Source: CAWATZ01 sp963784995
GTDB taxonomy: Bacteria > Planctomycetota > Planctomycetia > Gemmatales > Gemmataceae
Assembly (NCBI GenBank): GCA_963784995.1
Contig: CAWATZ010000003.1
Location: forward strand, 1,054,001-1,118,000
Direction: 5' to 3'
Length of the DNA: 64,000 bases
Shown in pieces: positions 37,303 to 45,079 of the stretch. Every line of letters starts with the position of its first letter. Position 1 is the first letter of the stretch. The notes under the pieces are model-generated. The model was not told where the DNA came from and made no database searches. It worked only from the letters and a program-made list of their open reading frames with translations. A program made the translations under genes and the position numbers.

Positions 37303-37950
37303 ATGAATCTTGATGACCGAATCTTCGATCTCCTTGGTGGAACATACGGTCTTGATGCGGGGGTCATCGCGGAAAGACTCGCTGCCCCGGCGGCTGAAGT
37401 CCGCCACGCCGTGGACCGGATGCTGGCCACAGGACGTCTCTGGGAGACAGAGGAGGGCAAGTACCGCTGCGTGCTGCCGCCTCCCCCCTGGCTGGAGGCC
37501 GTCGGGGGATCGCTAACTTGCGAGGGCTGGCCGGGCCTGTCCTGGCACTTCGTCGCTGAGGACTTCTGTCTGGAAGTCTACCCTACCCCCTTCATCCGCG
37601 AAGGTGACCGGGAAGGAGCCCTCTGCTTCATGAGCCACTGGCACATCGACCTGCAGGAACTGCTGACCCTGTTCGACGAGCAGCCGGTTGTCACCTTTGG
37701 GGCCATCGAGCAGGAGGGCACGAACTTCTCGGTGGAAGGCACAATCAGTGGAGCGGATGCCTGGATCATGATCCTGGACCAGCCTCCGAAGGGAACCCCG
37801 CCGGATCTCCTCATGTCCGCGGACGGCGGCTTCCGGGAACTGACTGAGCAAGAACAGGAGGAGTATCAGACGACGCACGCCAGTGATGACGAGGGCGAGG
37901 ATGGCACCCCACCGGGCCTTCGTGGGCTGTGGACGCCGAGCGACAACTGA
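37303..37950 (+). CDS. Hypothetical protein with N-terminal winged-helix-like region
   Basis: The ATG has ACAGGAGGG immediately upstream. Residues 1-55 (DRIFDLLGGTYGLDAGVIAERL, EVRHAVDRMLATGRLWETEEGKYR) resemble a winged helix in which cells choose a reader domain. The rest of the 215 residues is an unassigned alpha/beta domain with WPGLSWHFVAEDFCLEVYP, HWHIDLQELLTLFDE and ISGADAWIMILDQPP, ending in an acidic tail. A link to transcription control is only a guess. Confidence 0.6.
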   Translation: MNLDDRIFDLLGGTYGLDAGVIAERLAAPAAEVRHAVDRMLATGRLWETEEGKYRCVLPPPPWLEAVGGSLTCEGWPGLSWHFVAEDFCLEVYPTPFIREGDREGALCFMSHWHIDLQELLTLFDEQPVVTFGAIEQEGTNFSVEGTISGADAWIMILDQPPKGTPPDLLMSADGGFRELTEQEQEEYQTTHASDDEGEDGTPPGLRGLWTPSDN

Positions 37951-38049
37951 GACGGCTTTGGTCCGCCAGAGGGGCCAGGAACGCTTTCTGCCGGAACCCA
38001 TTCCTGATACGCGCCATCCCGGCTATGCTGAAGGAAGGAGGACTTCGCC

Positions 38050-38355
38050 ATGCCTGTCATCGAAGAGACGATCGAGGCCACGCTGGACTCCAACGGTCAG
38101 CTGCGACTGGCACACCAGCCGCGACTGCAGCCTGGCCGCGTGCGCGTGACGATCCGTGCCGCCGGGGCGGTTGGTCCGCGCCGTGGCCTTGCGGACGTGA
38201 TCCGGGAGATCGCAGCGGAGCAGCGGGCCCGTGGCTTCCCCGGACGGTCGGAGGAAGACTTGCGTGCCGAAGACGCCGCACGTCTGGCCGAGGACGCCAA
38301 GCGGGACCGGGAACTGGATGCCATACGCCGCGGAGCTTTGCCGGGAGGGCCGTGA
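38050..38355 (+). CDS. Antitoxin-like protein of a PIN toxin pair
   Basis: This 101-residue charged protein begins MPVIEETIEATLDSNGQLRL, a swapped-hairpin-like N-terminus, and ends in long helices (GLADVIREIAAEQRARGFPG, AEDAKRDRELDAIRRGAL) that could wrap a toxin. AAGGAAGGAGG precedes the ATG. The downstream PIN gene starts at a GTG directly after its TGA, as in VapBC loci. A possible -10 (TATGCT) lies about 25 bp upstream. Confidence 0.7.
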   Translation: MPVIEETIEATLDSNGQLRLAHQPRLQPGRVRVTIRAAGAVGPRRGLADVIREIAAEQRARGFPGRSEEDLRAEDAARLAEDAKRDRELDAIRRGALPGGP

Positions 38356-38788
38356 GTGCTGTACTACCTGGACACCGTGATCGTTATCTGCGCTGTCGAG
38401 GGCAACCCCGCTGACCAGCAACGTGCGTTAAATCACCTGGCCGCGCTCGAACAGGCCGGCCATCGATTCGCGATCAGCGAGCTGACGCGCACGAAATGTT
38501 TGGTCCCGGTCTTTGGCCCGGCGCCGGCCAGCGGCTCTCGGACTTTTTCCGGTTCTTTCACGGGCCGAACCTGCGGACAGTGGGCCTGGCTGCCGCGATG
38601 CACGCCGAGCCAGTGCGATCCGGGGTGGTCATGCGTACCCAGCCATCCCGCCCGCTCCGCCGAGGAGGTACGGCCTGGCCGACGCCCTCCATCTCGCCGC
38701 CGCGATCGAGTCCGGCTGTGACGTGTTTCTGACCAACGACAATCAATTGGCCAACTTCCCGGACATCACGGTCGAGGAACTCCCGTGA
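38356..38788 (+). pseudogene. VapC-like PIN-domain toxin, two frameshifts
   Basis: The GTG start gives LYYLDTVIVICAVEGNP with the first conserved Asp of the PIN RNase fold and a middle RFAISELTRTKCLVPVFGP. The frame then moves to QRLSDFFRFFHGPNLRTVGLAAAMH and, after a second shift near 38610, to RYGLADALHLAAAIESGCDVFLTNDNQL with the other acidic residues. All PIN segments are present in order. In functional form it would cleave RNA and be blocked by the upstream antitoxin. The breaks may have inactivated it or reflect sequence error. Confidence 0.75.
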
Positions 38789-38871
38789 TCGTGACCGAGG
38801 CCGCACCGGCTCACTAACTGTCCCACAGTGTCTTGGGCCGCGGGACAAGAGGCCGGCAGTCGGCACCGTGC

Positions 38872-38934
38872 CCCCGGCTCTGCTGCGGGGTAGCCTTCCC
38901 AGCGGCACCCGGACCGCCGGGGGCAACGGTGCCA
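38872..38934. repeat. Weak inverted repeat between the toxin-antitoxin loci
   Basis: Nine-base arms GCCCCCGGC and its complement bound a long loop (about 38872-38934). The 186-bp gap between the convergent toxin loci contains nothing else recognisable. It could be a terminator shared by the two. Confidence 0.35.
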
Positions 38935-38974
38935 ACAGAGGGCCGGCCCTCGGGCCAGCGGCGTTGCTCCCCCG

Positions 38975-39415
38975 TTACGGCGTCCCATTGTCCTGCTGCG
39001 GCGTCCCGTTGTCCTGCTGTTCGGGAGCCGCGTCTGTAGGTCCAGGCTCGTCCGGTGGTGCGGATGCCTCCAGGTCGAGTATGATCTGGCGGATCTCCTC
39101 TGGAGAGACGTCGGCTTGTTCGGTCTTCGAGTAGACCGTGACCAGGACCACCTCCGACTCGCTCTTGACGTGGTAGATGAGCCGATAGCCGCCGCTTTTG
39201 CCCTTGGAAGCATCCGAGTTGCTGGCTCGAACCTTGAAGACCTCGTAACGCACCCGAGGCACCTGATCGCCCGGCTTGCTCCCGCTGGCCAGCTCGTCCA
39301 GGATCGGCTGCAGGTCCGACTGGATGTGGCGATACTTCTTGGCCAGTTTCCGGAGATTGCGCTTGAATTCGGGGGTGAAGCTGACCTGAACGGGTGAAGC
39401 CGGCTCAGTCGACAT
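38975..39415 (-). CDS. RelE/HigB-type toxin
   Basis: The 146-residue product has the RelE-fold pattern: VSFTPEFKRNLRKLAKKYRHIQ, VPRVRYEVFKVRASNSDA, KSGGYRLIYHVKSESEVVLV, VYSKTEQADVSPEEIRQI. Members are ribosome-dependent or free mRNA interferases. The C-terminal 25 residues are extended and contain a doubled QQDNGTP motif from a short DNA repeat. Its ATG lies inside the end of the antitoxin gene (11-bp overlap), typical of a type II pair. Confidence 0.8.
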   Translation of the reverse strand: MSTEPASPVQVSFTPEFKRNLRKLAKKYRHIQSDLQPILDELASGSKPGDQVPRVRYEVFKVRASNSDASKGKSGGYRLIYHVKSESEVVLVTVYSKTEQADVSPEEIRQIILDLEASAPPDEPGPTDAAPEQQDNGTPQQDNGTP

Positions 39416-39623
39416 CGATCCCCTCCCAGAGCCGTTCCAGCGGCAGCGTTTGGCCGGCCTGGGCCTCTTCCCAGCCCCGGCGAAAGCTCTCCGCCGCCGG
39501 CTTGAGAAGCACGCTCTCCCGATAGGTGCGAATCATCTGCAGCAAGAGCGGAAAGTATTCCTCCGGCAAGCCTTCCAGTTCGGCAAGCAACTGCCGCTGA
39601 TTCTTGGACAGCAAGGTACTCAT
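39405..39623 (-). CDS. Antitoxin-like partner of the RelE-type toxin
   Basis: A 72-residue helical protein (MSTLLSKNQRQLLAELEGLPEEYFPLLLQMIRTYRE...). I chose this ATG because GGAGG lies seven bases upstream; the longer frame begins at 39683. The C-terminal part (AAESFRRGWEEAQAGQTLPLERLWEGIDVD) probably contacts the toxin. It precedes and overlaps the toxin gene, the usual antitoxin-first order. Confidence 0.72.
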   Translation of the reverse strand: MSTLLSKNQRQLLAELEGLPEEYFPLLLQMIRTYRESVLLKPAAESFRRGWEEAQAGQTLPLERLWEGIDVD

Positions 39624-39742
39624 GAAATCCTCCATTCGCCCGACAATCGAAAGGTGAGCGATCGTGCCCGAGCCATGCCCCACCTGCTCTTGCTATCCTA
39701 CCGCCCAGGCCAGGGGACACAAGCGGAAAGCCCTGACACGCG

Positions 39743-40171
39743 CTACCGCCCATGTCTCGCCGGGCCTCCAGGCGAAACGACCAGGATGTGCGCCCTTGCC
39801 AGAGCGAGGTTGTCGGCCAGGGTCGGCTCCCCGGCCGCTCGGAAGATGTCGCTCATGGAGCCAGTCGCTCCGACCGCAGCCGCAACAAGGTCAGAAACTC
39901 CGTGAGCTTGACCAGGCCCTCGGCCTCGGCTCGTTCCTGCTCGCTCAGCGGCTGGCCGGAATCCTGACTCATGTCTGCTGGTCACGAGAGGGACCACCAG
40001 CAGCGCCGCCAGGCGGGATCAGTCCATGGACCAGACGAACCGCGTCTCCAGCTGGCCGGAAATCCTCGGTGTCATCTCTGGACAAGCGCTGACACTCGCT
40101 CACGGTCACCAAACGGTGCTTTTCGCTCCCGGTCGGTCCATCCCAATTGCTCGGGGACAGATTATCGCTCC
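39743..40171 (-). other. Gene-poor stretch with remnants of small coupled ORFs
   Basis: Two short minus-strand frames overlap by ATGA: 39853-39972 (39 residues, MSQDSGQPLSEQERAEAEGL onward, helical) and 39743-39856 (37 residues). Upstream, 39969-40171 contains a disrupted frame with the segment SRLAALLVVPLVTSRHE after an in-frame TGA. These look like decayed members of the small two-gene families common in this island. I see no intact gene, RNA or repeat of note in the 548 bp between the antitoxin and Uma2 genes. Confidence 0.35.
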
Positions 40172-40936
40172 TCAACCTTCAGTGGGTGATGGCTTCGGTA
40201 GCTGGGCTCTTAACCGGGCCAGCTCCACCTCCAGCTGGCTTGCTCTCTGCTCGGCCTGGGTGGCTCGTTGTTCGGCCTGAGTTGCTCTTTGCTCGGCCTG
40301 CACCAGTTGTTGCTTGAGCAGATCCATTTGCAGGAGGAGATCACCCGGCAGAGGCAGCAGCTCGCCCCGGAACCAGAAGCGCACCCAGCCATCAAGCAGG
40401 CCCAACTCCAGCTCCAATTCAGGAATACTGACTCGACCTTGCTCATTGGGCACAACCGTGACGTAGCGTCGGCCATTGTGGCGGAACAGGACCATCTCTT
40501 CCGATTCCGGGACGAACAGCAGGTAGTAGGGGACTTTCAGCTCCTTCTCGTACTTCTCGCGGTTGTCTTCGTGATCCTTGCGCTTGCTGCTCTTGGAGAC
40601 GTATTCCAGCACCCAGAAGGGAGGTCCCGGCTGCAAGGGTACGTCGTAGCTTCCCTCTGCCTCGATCTCTTCGTCGTGGACCACCACCATGTTGTCCGGC
40701 ACGACCTGGCCCGGTTTCTTGCGGCGGCGGAGGGGGTACTGCACCAGCAGCTCGTTGAAGGTCTGGATGTCGGGCCGGCGTACCCGGACCAGGGCCATGC
40801 TGGCCACGGAAATCCCCCGCTGGGTCGCCTGCGGTGTCGCTTCCATGAAATGCCTCGGCGGTAGGCTCTTCAGATATTCTTGCGCTGCTTCGTAATACTG
40901 AATCCGCAGCAGTGGCAGGGGAGTCGGAGATGGCAT
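40172..40936 (-). CDS. Uma2-family (DUF820) restriction-like nuclease with coiled-coil tail
   Basis: Residues of about 45-180 follow the Uma2 pattern: VPDNMVVVHDEEIEAEG, PPFWVLEYVSKSSKRKDHE, YEKELKVPYYLLFVPES and VVPNEQGRVSIPELELEL, with acidic and Lys residues in PD-(D/E)xK order. The family is PD-(D/E)xK-like and abundant in planctomycetes and cyanobacteria; its natural role is not known. The 254-residue length exceeds the usual 185-200 because of a C-terminal coiled coil in which QAEQRAT-type heptads are repeated three times. Confidence 0.82.
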   Translation of the reverse strand: MPSPTPLPLLRIQYYEAAQEYLKSLPPRHFMEATPQATQRGISVASMALVRVRRPDIQTFNELLVQYPLRRRKKPGQVVPDNMVVVHDEEIEAEGSYDVPLQPGPPFWVLEYVSKSSKRKDHEDNREKYEKELKVPYYLLFVPESEEMVLFRHNGRRYVTVVPNEQGRVSIPELELELGLLDGWVRFWFRGELLPLPGDLLLQMDLLKQQLVQAEQRATQAEQRATQAEQRASQLEVELARLRAQLPKPSPTEG

Positions 40937-41133
40937 CGGCGGCCTCCTGGGACAGCAAGGCGTTACGCGAGTCTACCGCTGACCCACTTGCCAGGTAAAG
41001 TCGAGACCGTCCCGGGCTCGCACCCGGCTTACCCCTCCGCTTTGTTGCTTTCCCCTCGCACAAAGGCACCGCGACTCGGTAGAATCCAGGAACCGGCCTG
41101 CTCCTCAGTTTGGCTGAACTTGCCTCGGAGACG

Positions 41134-42368
41134 ATGATGCACCTGCCTCTGCTCCTGCTGACCCTCGATCTGACCCTGGCCGCGCCCCCGGCCGGTTACC
41201 AGGCCCAGGTCAAGGTGACCGCGCCGACCCGCCTGGACTGGACCTTCGTCGTTTCCAACCGCAGCTTGACCGAGCCGCCCCAGAAGTTCTTGCCGGCCGA
41301 TTACCAGTCCAGCCGCCAGAGCTTCGAGCTGTTCGTGCCGCCAAGGCGCGATCCGAAGCAGCCGGCGCCGCTGATCCTCTTCATCTCGCCCGGCATTCAG
41401 CCGGCGGGCTGGAAGCACTTCGAGAACGTCTGCAAGAAGCTCGGCTTCGCCTTTGCCGGGGTGCGCGACGCGGGCAACGACGTCCCCTCACCCAAACGAA
41501 TCCGGATCATCCTCGACGTGTTCGACGAGGTTCGCCGGCAGTTGCCGATCGATCCCGATCGCACCTACGTCGCCGGTTTCTCGGGCGGAGGCCGGATGGC
41601 CTGCGCCGTGGGCTTCGCTCTGCCGGAGTATTTCGGCGGCGTCCTGCCGATCTGTGCCGGCGGCAAGCTCCGCGATGAATCCTGGTTGCGGCAGCGCTCG
41701 GCCGATCGGCTGAGCGTGGCCCTGCTGACCGGGCAGACCGACTTCAACAAGGGCGAGGTCGAGCGCTTGTGGGGCGGCTACTTCAAGGACGTCGGCGTTC
41801 GCTCGCGCACCTGGACTCAGCCGGGTCTGGGCCACGGTATCCCGAAGGATGAGGTGCTGCTGGAGGCAGTGCGTTTCCTGGACCAATCGGCGGCCCAGCG
41901 GAGCGACCTGGCCAGGCGCTTTCCCGCCAGCCGGGCTGGCGCTGCGGAACCTGGCGCGAGGGAGCCGCGAAGCTGCTGCTGGCGGAGGGGAAGCAGCGGC
42001 TGCAAATGAAAGGCCAGGTCTACGCCGGTCTGATGCTGCTCAAGGGCGTCCTGGAGCGCTGGCCGGACCTGCCGGCCGCCAAAGAGGCGAAGAAGATCCT
42101 GCTGGAACACGAGGAGCGCAAGGACAAACCCTGGGAAGCCGAGGACATCGCCGAGCAGCGTCGCTTTTTGATCGCCCGGGCCCGCTCCCTGGACGCCTAC
42201 GCTTCCGGCGATCTGCCCGCACAGTATGCAAAGGAACGGGCCGGCATGCTCAAGAAGGCCCTGGAACTGTGGCAGCTGATCCAGAAGGACAGCCCCGATT
42301 CCCCGGCCGGCAAGGAAGCGGGGAAACGGATTCCCGTGCTGGAAAAGCTGCTCGCCTCGGACAAGTAA
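41134..42368 (+). pseudogene. Secreted alpha/beta-hydrolase (esterase) with helical C-terminal extension, one frameshift
   Basis: A short signal peptide (MMHLPLLLLTLDLTLAAP) leads into a PHB-depolymerase-like esterase: LILFISPGIQPAGWK, GVRDAGNDVPSPKR, the nucleophile elbow VAGFSGGGRMA and the likely catalytic His in PGLGHGIPKDE. A single indel near 41920 shifts to the frame that encodes GWRCGTWREGAAKLLLAEGK and a helical tail ending in KALELWQLIQKDSPDSP. The tail suits a small TPR-like or tetramerisation domain. The two parts together are a single gene of about 410 residues. Confidence 0.75.
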
Positions 42369-42385
42369 CCCGTGAGAGGCCCGAA

Positions 42386-42465
42386 CAGCATGGCGAGCGG
42401 CGCGGCGTCAGCCCGCCGGTGAAGGCCGATACCGGCGGGCTTACGCCGCGCCGCTCGCCATGCTG
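42386..42465. repeat. Inverted repeat, 35-bp arms (family of 30043)
   Basis: Arms 42386-42420 and 42431-42465 pair with one mismatch and a 10-nt loop. The core is shared with the copy at 30043-30119; the outer CAGCAT/ATGCTG ends are specific to this copy. It follows the esterase gene and may terminate it. Confidence 0.9.
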
Positions 42466-42500
42466 TGAGTGGTTCTGATGCAATCAAAGGATGGATCCAG

Positions 42501-42971
42501 ATGTGCCCCCTCCGCCGTGTTACGGACACCGAAGCCGGACCTGACGCTGTTGGCATGCTGCTGCCGCCAGGCCGGCTCACCTTCCTGATCATCCGCCCGC
42601 GCGCGCTGTCCTCTGACCTGCTCCTGGTGCAGTCGGCGACCGATTCCGCCTTCCGGCCGATGTCTCGGGACGAGGCCACCATCGTCACCCAGAAGGTCTA
42701 TCGCGCCCTGGAACGCTGGCTCGATCAGGGAGACGGCCAGGCCGACCCGGTCCCGATGCCGGGAAACTCGGCGTTTCATCTCCAGGTGCGGATCGGCGGC
42801 TTTTACTTCCTGGCCTGTCCGCGCCGGCCCGGTCAGCCCTACCAGCCCCAATCCTTCGCCGACCACGCCGCGGCCCACGCCAGCGCCCAGGAACTGGTCC
42901 GGGCCCTGTGTCCCTCGGCAGCAGTTGAGCGGGAAATCTACTTCAACATTCGCCATTTCACTCCTGGATGA
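42501..42971 (+). CDS. Hypothetical protein next to Nudix gene
   Basis: The 156-residue protein (MCPLRRVTDTEAGPDAVGML onward) has strands LTFLIIRPRALSSDLLLVQS, a central helix VTQKVYRALERWLDQG and FYFLACPRRPGQPY, then a helix ending IYFNIRHFTPG. No known domain is evident. The longer frame opens 12 codons earlier. It ends 9 nt before the Nudix hydrolase gene, so both belong to one unit. Confidence 0.5.
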   Translation: MCPLRRVTDTEAGPDAVGMLLPPGRLTFLIIRPRALSSDLLLVQSATDSAFRPMSRDEATIVTQKVYRALERWLDQGDGQADPVPMPGNSAFHLQVRIGGFYFLACPRRPGQPYQPQSFADHAAAHASAQELVRALCPSAAVEREIYFNIRHFTPG

Positions 42972-42980
42972 GCCGGCCCC

Positions 42981-43469
42981 ATGCCCTACACACCCATTCT
43001 TGCCACGCTTGCCTACGTTCTCTCCTCGGACGGCCGGCAGGTGCTGCTGGTCCATCGCAATCGCCGGCCCGACGACCCGCACCAGGGAAAATACAACGGC
43101 CTGGGCGGCAAGCTCGATCCCGGCGAGGACGTGGTCGCCTGCATCCGCCGGGAGGTGCGCGAGGAAGCCGGCCTGGAATGTGACGAACTGCTGCTGCGCG
43201 GCACCATCAGCTGGCCCGGCTTCGGCAAGAAGGGCGAGGACTGGTTTGGCTTTGTCTTCCGCGTCGATCGCTGGTCAGGCCAGCCCTTCAGCGAAAACCC
43301 CGAAGGCCCGCTGGTGTGGATCGACGTGGACCGGATCCTGTCGCTGCCCCTGTGGGAGGGCGACCGCTACTTCCTGCCGCTGGTCTTTGCCCGCGACGGC
43401 CGGCAGTTCCACGGGGTCATGCCCTACCAGGATGGCCGGCCCCTGAGCTGGAACTGCAGTTACCTGTAG
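42981..43469 (+). CDS. Nudix hydrolase, MutT/8-oxo-dGTP diphosphatase type
   Basis: The 162-residue protein carries the Nudix box GGKLDPGEDVVACIRREVREEAGL with all consensus residues (GX5EX7REUXEEXGU) in place. The N-terminus (ILATLAYVLSSDGRQVLLVHRNRR) and the later GPLVWIDVDRILSLPLWEGDRYFLP resemble MutT-like 8-oxo-dGTP diphosphatases that cleanse the nucleotide pool. It lies directly behind the hypothetical gene and converges on the methyltransferase gene. Confidence 0.88.
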   Translation: MPYTPILATLAYVLSSDGRQVLLVHRNRRPDDPHQGKYNGLGGKLDPGEDVVACIRREVREEAGLECDELLLRGTISWPGFGKKGEDWFGFVFRVDRWSGQPFSENPEGPLVWIDVDRILSLPLWEGDRYFLPLVFARDGRQFHGVMPYQDGRPLSWNCSYL

Positions 43470-43491
43470 GACGGCCAACCCATCACTGGAC

Positions 43492-44223
43492 CTACTCGCA
43501 CTTGCGTGACTTGCGGAAGACCAGCCAGTAACAGTGATGCCGCCGTGCGTGATGCGCTTCTTTCCACCTGGGATCAATAATCGGCCCCTTCCTCACCTTG
43601 ACAATGCAGTCGCAGGCACAGAACCCCACCTCCACTGCCGCCTTGATCACTTCCAGGTGCGCCCACTGGTAACGGTGGTTGTGGACGTAGTCGGTGATCT
43701 TGCAAAACAAGACGCCTTCCGGCTTCAAGACCCGGTAGGCTTCCCGCATAAAGGGAGGGAACAGGTGTGAGAAGTTGCAGCCGTTGGCGGCAGAGGATTT
43801 CTTCCCCAGACCGAATCGAGTCGTAAAATCCTTGATCCTGTCCTTGCCCTGATTGGGAACGTGGGGCGGGTCGTAGACCACGACGTCAAACGAGCTGTTG
43901 GCAAACGGCATGGCCGTGCAATCACCGATCACGTCCGGTTCATGGCGTGGATCAATGTCCATCCCGATAACCGGTCTGGAACTCCCCTCCCAGAACCGTC
44001 CTTTGTTCACGGTGGCGTCCAGGATCTGTTCCGGCGGGTGACGAGGGTAGAAATCCAGCATGCGCTCGAGCAAGGACGGATCATCGCCTTCCCAGATGGA
44101 AGGAAGCACGTCGTAGCCTGATGCTTCCTTGTCGCTTGCGTCATTCGCAGGGCCGGATTCCACATCCGCCGCGAACAATTCCTTCTTCTCTCGATTGAGG
44201 CGGCCCTTGTTGCGGCTTTTCAT
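43492..44223 (-). CDS. DNA methylase-like SAM-dependent methyltransferase (DPPH motif)
   Basis: The 243-residue protein begins MKSRNKGRLNREKKELFA with GGGGATG upstream. The SAM pocket is seen in ILDATVNKGRFW and VIGMDIDPRHEPDVIGD, and the catalytic DPPH motif in FDVVVYDPPHVPNQGKDR. Conserved later segments are EAYRVLKPEGVLFCKITDYV and CYWLVFRKSRK. The motif order is that of N4/N6-type DNA or RNA methyltransferases. There is no restriction enzyme next to it, so an orphan methylase or a phage-type protein is likely. Confidence 0.75.
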   Translation of the reverse strand: MKSRNKGRLNREKKELFAADVESGPANDASDKEASGYDVLPSIWEGDDPSLLERMLDFYPRHPPEQILDATVNKGRFWEGSSRPVIGMDIDPRHEPDVIGDCTAMPFANSSFDVVVYDPPHVPNQGKDRIKDFTTRFGLGKKSSAANGCNFSHLFPPFMREAYRVLKPEGVLFCKITDYVHNHRYQWAHLEVIKAAVEVGFCACDCIVKVRKGPIIDPRWKEAHHARRHHCYWLVFRKSRKCE

Positions 44224-44369
44224 CGCATCCCCTTCATGCCCTCCGCGAAGCGACGGAACGCGAATGCGTTGCCAGGCCCTGTGTGTGTGCGGCGGCGCAA
44301 TGCAATCCATCGGCACTCCGGCTCTCCCGCTCGCTACTTCGGGGAGGGGTGGGGGAGGGGTTTTGGGCG

Positions 44370-44687
44370 TTACGACAGCAAATCCAGAAACTGCTGCATT
44401 TCCCCGGCGGCGTGCAGGTCGCCCTTCTTCTGGGCGGCGGCGATTCCCGCCCGGTAGGTGGCCTGGGCCTCGTCCACGCGGTCGAGCCGGGCCAGGACCT
44501 GCCCGGCCTGCAGGTAGGCGGGGACGTAGTCCGGCTGGGCCTGGATCAGATCCAGGAACAGTCGGGCTCCGGTCTCCTCGTCTCCCTGGCTGACGTGCTC
44601 CATCGCCAACCCGTAACGCAGGAACGGATCGCTCGGGTCGTCGGCCAGCAGGGCTTCGAGTTTCTGTAAGCGTGAAGGGTTGACCAT
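44370..44687 (-). CDS. Small TPR-repeat protein
   Basis: The 105-residue protein MVNPSRLQKLEALLADDPSDPFLRYGLAMEHVSQGDEETGARLFLDL continues with DYVPAYLQAGQVLARLDRVDEAQATYRAGIAAA, two or three TPR-like helical hairpins. It probably mediates protein contacts. An AGGAGAGG site lies before this ATG. Confidence 0.78.
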   Translation of the reverse strand: MVNPSRLQKLEALLADDPSDPFLRYGLAMEHVSQGDEETGARLFLDLIQAQPDYVPAYLQAGQVLARLDRVDEAQATYRAGIAAAQKKGDLHAAGEMQQFLDLLS

Positions 44688-44713
44688 GACTGCCTCTCCT
44701 CGCGGTTTCTGTC

Positions 44714-44802
44714 GCTGTAGGGAACGCCCTCCGTGGCGTTCCGCACGGGACCGGAACGCCACGGAGGGCTTGCGGAACGCCACGGAGGGCGTTCCCTACA
44801 GC
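44714..44802. repeat. Perfect inverted repeat, 32-bp arms, GTAG foot
   Basis: Arms 44714-44745 and 44771-44802 are exact complements. The inner loop contains a further partial copy (GGAACGCCACGGAGGGC). The foot is GCTGTAG and CTACAGC, again with GTAG. The remaining 277 bp up to the HtrA gene contain no gene that I can support. Confidence 0.88.
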
Positions 44803-45079
44803 AAATCCGTGCGCGGATTCGGCGGTTTTTCTAGCGGGAAACGGCAGCGCAGGCAAGTCGGGCAGTCCCGGCGCAACCGCTCCGGCCGGTTTCTCCGGCG
44901 CGACCGGTTCGCGGTGACTGACTGGAAGGCTCCCGGGGCGCTGAGCGTCCTGGCCGATCTGTCTGGATCCAGTGAAGGCAAGAGCTTGGCCGAAACTAAC
45001 AAGGATCGATGGTCTGGGACAATCGGAATGGGTCCAGACCCAAGCGAAGGACAGCTCAACGGCCTGGCCGAGAGGCGTC

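Noticed and set aside
39853..39972. In-frame TGA in the small minus-strand ORF region, considered as a possible selenocysteine codon because selBA is present
   Set aside because: No homologous sequence resumes clearly after the stop and no SECIS-like hairpin is seen; decay is simpler.
39664..40092. 142-codon plus-strand frame antisense to the small island ORFs
   Set aside because: No ribosome site or protein-like pattern; low-complexity translation rich in R, P and S.
44796..45059. 87-codon minus-strand frame with CPTCLRC near the palindrome before htrA
   Set aside because: The Cys pair looks like a zinc ribbon fragment, but there is no ribosome site, and part of the frame lies in the repeat; support is too weak.
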